From Candidatus Hydrogenedentota bacterium (GTDB lineage: Bacteria; Hydrogenedentota; Hydrogenedentia; Hydrogenedentales; CAITNO01): 39,405 nucleotides of DNA. Position 1 is the first letter of the stretch. Every line of letters starts with the position of its first letter. Below are positions 33,997 through 39,405 of the stretch, one piece after another. The DNA lies in the NCBI GenBank assembly GCA_012523015.1, contig JAAYJI010000030.1, positions 1 through 39,405 of the forward strand, given 5' to 3'. A program made the position numbers and the translations under genes. The notes beneath the pieces were generated by a model that saw only the letters and a program-made list of their open reading frames with translations, ran no database searches and was not told where the DNA came from.

Positions 33997-35229
33997 TCAT
34001 CCGAAGTCGTCAAAGCGAATCATATCTTCTTCGACGCCCAGATCAGATAACATCTGTCTGCAGGCGGAAAGCATCATCGGCGGTCCGCACAGATAATATT
34101 CTACCCCTTCCGGTTCCGGGTGTTTGCTCAAATATTCATCATAAAGAACTTGATGAATAAAGCCGGTTAATCCCGACCAATTATCTTCTGCTTGGGGTTC
34201 AGACAAGGCGGTGTACCACGTGAAATTAGGAAATTCGCTGCTGATACTGTTGAAGTCGTCGGTATAGAACATTTCACGGAGACTGCGCGCGCCGTACCAG
34301 AACGTGACTTTGCGGTTGGTTCTGAGCCGCTTGAATTGATCGAAGATATGGGAGCGCATGGGGGCCATACCCGCGCCTCCGCCGATGAAGCACATTTCAC
34401 GCTCCGTTTCTTGGGCAAAGAATTCGCCGTAGGGACCCGATATGGTCACTTTGTCGCCCGGCTTCAGATTGAAGATATAAGAAGACATAATTCCCGGCGG
34501 GATGCCGTTTGTGCCTGGAGGCGGCGGTGTAATGCGCACGTTCAGCAAGATAACGCCCTCTTCTTCAGGGTAATTCGCCATGGAATACGCACGGGTTACT
34601 TCTTCATCTACCACAGAATTATATTGCCAGAGATCGAAACGATCCCACGCATCTCGGTATTTGTCTTCGATGATAAAATCACGGTAATTGACGGTATGGG
34701 GCGGACAATCTATTTGTATATACCCGCCGGCGCGGAAGGGTACAGATTCTCCTTCGGGCAGTTCCAGCACAAGTTCTTTGATGAAGGTTGCCACATTATG
34801 GTTGGAACGCACGGTGCATTGCCATTTGCGGACATCAAAGACTTCCGGCGGAATTTCAATCTTCAAATCATTTTTAACTTTGATCTGACAAGAGAGCCGC
34901 ACATGATCCCGTGCTTCCCGTTTATTGATATGCGCTTCTTCTGTGGGAAGGAATGCGCCGCCCCCTTCAAAAACTTTCACGGTACACACGCCGCACGTAC
35001 CTTTGCCGCCGCAGGCAGAAGGCACGAAGATTTTGTTCGCGGCCAAGGTGCTCAACAAGGTGTTGCCCATCGGGGTGATCAGTGCTTTCGCTTCATCGTC
35101 ATTTATCAAAATTTTGACTTCACCCGATGGCACTAATTTCCATTTTGCCACCAATAAAACACCGACCAGCGACAATACGACGGCGCAGAACATGACCACG
35201 CCCATTACAACAGTAACCAGACCGCCCAT
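33997..35229 (-). CDS. nqrF: Na+-translocating NADH:quinone reductase subunit F
   Basis: NqrF takes electrons from NADH into the complex. It has one N-terminal membrane helix (residues about 5-28), a 2Fe-2S ferredoxin domain with Cys73, Cys79, Cys82 and Cys114, an FAD-binding domain with [11 protein letters not shown], and the NADH-binding part with [13 protein letters not shown] and YYLCGPPMM. The length of 410 residues and all cofactor residues are as expected. AGGAG lies about 9 bases before the ATG. Confidence 0.97.
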   Translation of the reverse strand: MGGLVTVVMGVVMFCAVVLSLVGVLLVAKWKLVPSGEVKILINDDEAKALITPMGNTLLSTLAANKIFVPSACGGKGTCGVCTVKVFEGGGAFLPTEEAHINKREARDHVRLSCQIKVKNDLKIEIPPEVFDVRKWQCTVRSNHNVATFIKELVLELPEGESVPFRAGGYIQIDCPPHTVNYRDFIIEDKYRDAWDRFDLWQYNSVVDEEVTRAYSMANYPEEEGVILLNVRITPPPPGTNGIPPGIMSSYIFNLKPGDKVTISGPYGEFFAQETEREMCFIGGGAGMAPMRSHIFDQFKRLRTNRKVTFWYGARSLREMFYTDDFNSISSEFPNFTWYTALSEPQAEDNWSGLTGFIHQVLYDEYLSKHPEPEGVEYYLCGPPMMLSACRQMLSDLGVEEDMIRFDDFG

Positions 35230-35250
35230 GAAGGAAGTCTCCTTTATTGG

Positions 35251-35865
35251 TTATAACTGGATGCCAGAAAAAGACATGAAGCCAAGGGCCATCAATCCCG
35301 TCAACATGAACGCAATGCCCAGCCCGCGCAATGCGGGGGGAACTTTGCTGTATTTCATGCGTTCGCGAATGCTGGCTATACACGTGATCGCCAGTGCCCA
35401 GCCAAAGCCGGCACCAAAGCCGTAGACGACGCTCTCACCGAAATTGTAGCTGCGCTCCACCATGAACAGCGCCGCCCCCAAGATAGCGCAGTTTACCGCG
35501 ATCAAGGGCAGGAAAATGCCCAAAGCCGCGTACAGCCAAGGCACATAACGGTCTAGGGTCATCTCAAGGATTTGGACGATGGCAGCGATCACACCAATGA
35601 AGCTGAGGAAATACAAAAAAGAAATATCTACCTTTGCAAGGGAAGGATGGATCCATGCCATTGCACCCGGTGCCATCAACCAGCGATAGACCAGATTGCA
35701 GATCGGTGTTGTGATGGTCATCACTACCACCACAGCGATGCCCAAGCCCATGGCATTGTTTACTTTTTTTGAACACGCCAAAAAAGAGCACATTCCAAGG
35801 AAAAAGGCAAGCGCCATATTTTCAATAAAGACCGCTTTCGCGAAAAGACTTAAATAATGCTCCAT
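35251..35865 (-). CDS. nqrE: Na+-translocating NADH:quinone reductase subunit E
   Basis: NqrE is an integral membrane subunit that with NqrD holds an intramembrane iron site. The protein has six hydrophobic segments, and the conserved cysteines appear in GMCSFLACS and VNCAILGAA, which are the expected half-site segments. The ATG at 35865 is chosen because GGAGGAG lies 7 bases upstream; the frame extends to 35925 inside nqrD without homology. The length is 204 residues. Confidence 0.96.
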   Translation of the reverse strand: MEHYLSLFAKAVFIENMALAFFLGMCSFLACSKKVNNAMGLGIAVVVVMTITTPICNLVYRWLMAPGAMAWIHPSLAKVDISFLYFLSFIGVIAAIVQILEMTLDRYVPWLYAALGIFLPLIAVNCAILGAALFMVERSYNFGESVVYGFGAGFGWALAITCIASIRERMKYSKVPPALRGLGIAFMLTGLMALGFMSFSGIQL

Positions 35866-35866
35866 G

Positions 35867-36496
35867 TTAATTCTCCTCCACCTGTTCGGGTTTCCACAAA
35901 CGAACAAGCCAGACAATGGCGCCAATCAGGAAGAAGGCGCTGGGCGCGAGCAGCATCAAGCCGTTGGGCTCATACCAGCCGCCGTCTGCAGTGCGTTGAA
36001 GCAGCGTAAATCCAAAGAGAGAACCGGAACCGAAGAGTTCGCGAATGGCTCCCACAATGACAAGGATAATACTGTAGCCCAACGCGTTACCGGCGCCATC
36101 TAAGAAACTGAGCCAAGATCCGTTTTGCATGGCATAGGCTTCTGCACGGCCCATAACAATGCAGTTTGTAATGATCAAGCCCACAAAGACGGACAGCTGT
36201 TTGCTAATATCGTATAAAAAGGCTTTCAATATTTGGTCGGTAAGAATGACAAAGGAAGCGATAATAGACAATTGGACAATGATCCGAATACTGGATGGGA
36301 TACTGTTGCGTATGGCGGCGACGGCAGCGGAACTGCCGCCCGTAACAAAAATAACGGCGATGCCCATGACCACGGCGGTAGACAATTTGGAAGTCACCGC
36401 CAAGGCGGAACAGACCCCCAATATCTGGACCGTGATGGGATTGTTATTGACAATAGGATCCAGCAATGCCTCGCGCTGCTTTTGATTGAATTTCAT
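35867..36496 (-). CDS. nqrD: Na+-translocating NADH:quinone reductase subunit D
   Basis: NqrD is homologous to NqrE and shares the membrane iron site. Seen are six hydrophobic segments and the cysteine segments GVCSALAVT and [11 protein letters not shown]. The length of 209 residues is normal. It begins 3 bases after the nqrC stop, and its own stop is one base before the nqrE start, a tightly packed operon arrangement. Confidence 0.96.
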   Translation of the reverse strand: MKFNQKQREALLDPIVNNNPITVQILGVCSALAVTSKLSTAVVMGIAVIFVTGGSSAAVAAIRNSIPSSIRIIVQLSIIASFVILTDQILKAFLYDISKQLSVFVGLIITNCIVMGRAEAYAMQNGSWLSFLDGAGNALGYSIILVIVGAIRELFGSGSLFGFTLLQRTADGGWYEPNGLMLLAPSAFFLIGAIVWLVRLWKPEQVEEN

Positions 36497-36499
36497 AAA

Positions 36500-37249
36500 T
36501 TAGGCCTTTCCACTTTCTCTAAAGGCTTTCAGGAATGGCGCATATCCCTGTTCGCCCAGCCAGAAATGCAGCATATTGGTGACGCCGCGACTGGTCAATG
36601 AAGAGCCGCTCAAGCCATCAACGCCATAAGGATTGTCTTCCACGGAACCGGCAGCGCCTTTGACCACTTCAATCTTAACCTTCCAGTCTTCATCGTAGGC
36701 GAGCCGCCCTTTCCATAGGGCTTTCCATTTCGGATTGACGACTTCACCGCCCAGACCGGGCGTCTCGGCTTGGTCATAGTAGGTCAGACCGCGTATGGTC
36801 CGTGTATCGGCATCAAGGGCAAGGAAACCATACATAGTAGACAACAGTCCTTTCCCTACAATAGGAAGGACAAACATGGTCACCTCATCGCCGTCCATGA
36901 CTTCATAGAACTTGATATGTTCGTTCAATTCAATTAATCCGGCGTTATTGGCCGGGGCAGCAATCTTAGGCGCATTGGCTTCATCAAAGCTTTCTGCATC
37001 CACATCATCCAAGATTTCGCCGGAGCTCAAATCGAGAATACGAACGCGTATATTTTTAAATAATTCTTCGATCCGCGCACGTTCCAGCTTTTCGCCCGGC
37101 TCTACCAGCCACGCCGCCTGCAGCACACTTTTTTGTTTGTCGAGAACCTTGTTAATCTCTTGCCGTTCGCGAAGTCCCACGTTGGCGGAGGATATCAAGA
37201 TCGAACATATAAAGCAGAGTACAGCGGCAAAACCGAAAATATATTTCAT
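36500..37249 (-). CDS. nqrC: Na+-translocating NADH:quinone reductase subunit C, unusual flavin site
   Basis: NqrC has one N-terminal membrane helix and a periplasmic FMN-binding domain in which FMN is normally bound covalently to the Thr of an SGAT motif by ApbE. Here the aligned motif in VDGLSGSSLTSRGV reads SGSS (residues 214-217), so Ser217 replaces the acceptor Thr and Ser216 replaces Ala. The surrounding residues (ETPGLGGEV, SRGVTNMLHFWLGEQGY) are typical, so this is not a wrong frame. The ATG at 37249 gives 249 residues and starts one base after the nqrB stop; the frame remains open upstream to 37309. Confidence 0.95.
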   Translation of the reverse strand: MKYIFGFAAVLCFICSILISSANVGLRERQEINKVLDKQKSVLQAAWLVEPGEKLERARIEELFKNIRVRILDLSSGEILDDVDAESFDEANAPKIAAPANNAGLIELNEHIKFYEVMDGDEVTMFVLPIVGKGLLSTMYGFLALDADTRTIRGLTYYDQAETPGLGGEVVNPKWKALWKGRLAYDEDWKVKIEVVKGAAGSVEDNPYGVDGLSGSSLTSRGVTNMLHFWLGEQGYAPFLKAFRESGKA

Positions 37250-37250
37250 A

Positions 37251-38516
37251 CTATACTGCACTGCGAGCAACCCTCCTCGTGATGTTTCTGGCGACCACCA
37301 CATAATCAATGAGCGGAGCCAGCAAATTCATAAACAATATGGCAAGCATAACGCCATCAGGGTAAGCAGGATTCACCACACGTATCAGAGCCGTCATGAC
37401 CCCAATACCGAAACCGTAAATATATTTTCCTGTGAGCGTATAGGTTGCAGTGACAGGTTCGGTCGCCATGAAGACCATGCCAAAAGCAAAGGCGCCAACA
37501 ACAAAGTGCCAGTGGAAAGGCAGGTTCATCATTTCATTGGTTTCCGAATGGACCAAGTTCAGTGCGAAGGTCATGGCAAAACCGCCGGCGATCATGGAAA
37601 CCATAATGCGCCATGAAGCGACGCCCGTAATAATGAGCAACACAGCGCCTAGTAGGCAAGCCAAGGTAGAGGTCTCTCCCATGGAGCCCGGGATCCAACC
37701 CAGAAAAGCATCAATCCAGCTGACACTCTTGCCTTGGATGACAAGGCCGCTGATGGCGCTTTCATAAGCCCTGCCCGCGCTGTCCGGCGGAATTTCTGCA
37801 ACTCGTGCCAGCAGAGTGGCGCCGCTGTAGCCGTCGAATGCCTGACTTTGGTTTACCGCGACCCAGACTTTGTCGCCTGAGTTTTGGGCGGGATAGGCAA
37901 AATATAAGAAGGCACGCGTTACCAGCGCCGGGTTGAAAATATTCATGCCCGTACCGCCGAAAATTTCCTTGCCGATCACCACGCCGAAAGCGGTTGCCAA
38001 AGCGACCTGCCAAAGCGGAATCGTAGGCGGCAAAATACAGGGGATCAAGAAGCCCGTCACAAAAAAGCCTTCGTTGACCTCATGTTTGCGTATCATGGCA
38101 CTGAACACTTCGATGCCGCCGCCCGCCGTAAAGGCGACAATCAGAACGGGCAGAAAATATAAGGCGCCATGTATAAAACAGGCAAGGAAAGAATTCGCAT
38201 CGAATCCGATGCCAAGGGCGCTGATCAACGCGCCGCGCCAGCCCTCAGGGGTCACCCCTGCTGCCAGCGCTGCATTAATCTGGTAGCCAACATTCCAAAT
38301 ACCCATAAAGATGGCGGGTACAAGGGCGATCACCACGGTAAACATGAGCCGTTTTAAGTCTATGGCATCTCTTACATGGGGGGCGGATTTTGTCACCTCA
38401 CCCGGTGTGAAGCTGAAGGTATCCAAAGCTTCATATAAGGGGTAAAAGAATGACAGTTTGCCGCCCTCTTTAAAGAGAGGCGCCGGCTTATCCATTAACT
38501 TTCGGAGGAATTTCAT
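37251..38516 (-). CDS. nqrB: Na+-translocating NADH:quinone reductase subunit B
   Basis: NqrB is the largest membrane subunit, carrying riboflavin and covalent FMN and forming the main Na+ path. The covalent site DGYSGATLL is intact, with acceptor Thr234 (codon at 37817-37815). Other typical stretches are the N-terminal MDKPAPLFKEGGKLSFFYPL, GGIEVFSAMIRKHEVNEGFFVTG and FGGTGMNIFNPALVTRAF. The length of 421 residues is normal. The stop lies one base before the nqrC start; AAGGAAGG within the end of nqrA serves as its ribosome binding site. Confidence 0.97.
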   Translation of the reverse strand: MKFLRKLMDKPAPLFKEGGKLSFFYPLYEALDTFSFTPGEVTKSAPHVRDAIDLKRLMFTVVIALVPAIFMGIWNVGYQINAALAAGVTPEGWRGALISALGIGFDANSFLACFIHGALYFLPVLIVAFTAGGGIEVFSAMIRKHEVNEGFFVTGFLIPCILPPTIPLWQVALATAFGVVIGKEIFGGTGMNIFNPALVTRAFLYFAYPAQNSGDKVWVAVNQSQAFDGYSGATLLARVAEIPPDSAGRAYESAISGLVIQGKSVSWIDAFLGWIPGSMGETSTLACLLGAVLLIITGVASWRIMVSMIAGGFAMTFALNLVHSETNEMMNLPFHWHFVVGAFAFGMVFMATEPVTATYTLTGKYIYGFGIGVMTALIRVVNPAYPDGVMLAILFMNLLAPLIDYVVVARNITRRVARSAV

Positions 38517-38524
38517 GGGCCGTC

Positions 38525-39405
38525 TTACCCTTCCTTCTCTATAATTTCAAGATTTCTACGCAACAACAGACCAAAATCTGTTTTACCCGGATCTACAAAA
38601 CTGCATAGGGCAAGGTCTTCTTCATCCAGTTCCAAACAGCCCAATTTCTCTGCCTGTTCCACATCATCCACACAAAGAGAACGCAGCAGATAGGTCGGCT
38701 GAATGTCCATAGGCATCACAGCTTCATAAAGACCCATGGGCACAATGGCACGGACACTGCCGTTCGTGTCTGTAGTCATACTGAACAAGCGTTTGGGCAG
38801 AAGCCGTGACATAAAAAGGCGGCTCGCTGAAAACTTTTTTGCGCCCGGAGCCAGCCACCCAAGAAATTCACGATCGCGGCCTTCGCGCAACACGCATACT
38901 TGGTTGGAAAAACGATCCAGATAAGCGATCGTTTCATGAGAGGCGTCGCGTCCACAAAATACACTGCCCGATAAAATACGGTTTTCACCCGGCTCCAGCT
39001 CTTTCGCAGTAAGCTGGTCAAGACATGCGCCTATGCGCGTGCGCAGAAGATGCGGATCCTTGACAGCCGGTCCCGCTAAACTGACCACACGGGTCACATC
39101 CAATTTGCCGCTCAAGAAAAGATCGCCCAAGGACAATAGATCTTGAAGACCAATATGCCATACAGTTTTAATATTGTCCAAGGGATGGAGCCGATTCATT
39201 TCAGGGGGAGTACTGGGTGTGCGGCCCGGAACACGAAGACCCACAGGATCCAAAACGTGAATATGGACGCCTACAGTACCGCTCGGATGAGGGCCCGAAA
39301 AACTTTCTGTCTGCAGATTGGAAGCAATGACTTGAGGGCGAAGCTTGTCCTTTTCATCGGTACAGAAATACACCTTCCCGGGTGTTAATTTACACAGGGC
39401 GGCAA
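38525..39405 (-). CDS. nqrA: Na+-translocating NADH:quinone reductase subunit A (N-terminus outside window)
   Basis: NqrA is the cytoplasmic subunit at the quinone-reducing end of the complex. Family stretches are PSGTVGVHIHVLDPVG, VWHIGLQDLLSLGDLFLSG, RVVSLAGPAVKDP, and the C-terminal SFVDPGKTDFGLLLRRNLEIIEKEG. The frame stays open to the right edge; 292 residues are present of the usual 445 or so, so about 150 N-terminal residues lie outside. A GTG at 39373 is an internal codon, not the start. It is the first gene of nqrABCDEF-apbE, whose promoter must be beyond the window. Confidence 0.95.
   Translation of the reverse strand, partial: AALCKLTPGKVYFCTDEKDKLRPQVIASNLQTESFSGPHPSGTVGVHIHVLDPVGLRVPGRTPSTPPEMNRLHPLDNIKTVWHIGLQDLLSLGDLFLSGKLDVTRVVSLAGPAVKDPHLLRTRIGACLDQLTAKELEPGENRILSGSVFCGRDASHETIAYLDRFSNQVCVLREGRDREFLGWLAPGAKKFSASRLFMSRLLPKRLFSMTTDTNGSVRAIVPMGLYEAVMPMDIQPTYLLRSLCVDDVEQAEKLGCLELDEEDLALCSFVDPGKTDFGLLLRRNLEIIEKEG

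Noticed and set aside
34192-35136. A 314-codon open frame on the + strand opposite nqrF
   Set aside because: nqrF has all its cofactor motifs in the other strand; the antisense frame has the composition of a mirrored coding sequence.
38525-39373. Reading nqrA as a short, truncated gene starting at the GTG at 39373
   Set aside because: The frame is open without a stop to the right edge and the missing part matches the absent N-terminal third, so the gene is cut by the window, not broken.

Overview
The window is about 39.4 kb of gene-dense, roughly 50% GC bacterial chromosome. It looks Gram-negative: there are lipoproteins, a type IV pilus motor, Na+-NQR and a periplasmic binding protein. No rRNA or marker gene fixes the taxon. 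The mix of large unusual glycosidase-like proteins, a ceramidase-like protein, a glucuronokinase-like GHMP kinase and Na+-NQR reminds me of Hydrogenedentota or PVC-type environmental genomes; that is inference only. I saw no tRNA, rRNA, CRISPR array, transposase or prophage gene.

Left part (1-14.9 kb, all + strand): the end of an unidentified membrane protein cut by the window edge, then a rhomboid protease, a membrane-anchored J-domain protein and a ribose-type substrate-binding lipoprotein, closely spaced. Next come a 1093-residue GH2-fold protein that seems to have lost its nucleophile, one Opp/Dpp-type permease and two Opp/Dpp-type ATPases (the partner permease and peptide-type binding protein are absent), the tRNA pseudouridine synthase truA, a radical SAM/SPASM protein, and a large secreted glycosidase-like protein.

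Middle (14.9-20.5 kb, - strand): a ComB-like phosphatase, the 16S rRNA methyltransferase rsmI, a glucuronokinase-like GHMP kinase, pilC, and a sodium:solute symporter. The order pilC, kinase, rsmI, comB fits one transcription unit behind a recognisable promoter.

Type IV pilus block (20.9-29.7 kb, + strand): an unusual fusion protein (MshEN-type N-terminus, long coiled coil, DnaA-type AAA+ ATPase without the DNA-binding domain), then pilB, pilT, a PilS-like kinase and a PilR-like sigma-54 activator. The fusion is the strongest candidate for something undescribed. Its first RLG-type c-di-GMP-binding motif is well preserved, whereas the matching motif in PilB is degenerate, which suggests a second-messenger-controlled AAA+ partner of the pilus motor.

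Right part: a small acidic-tailed lipoprotein and a membrane-anchored neutral-ceramidase-like protein (+ strand) converge at a hairpin with a - strand operon, nqrABCDEF-apbE, that runs in from the right edge. ApbE attaches FMN to NqrB and NqrC. NqrB keeps the usual SGAT site, but NqrC has SGSS instead, implying serine-linked FMN or a lost flavin.
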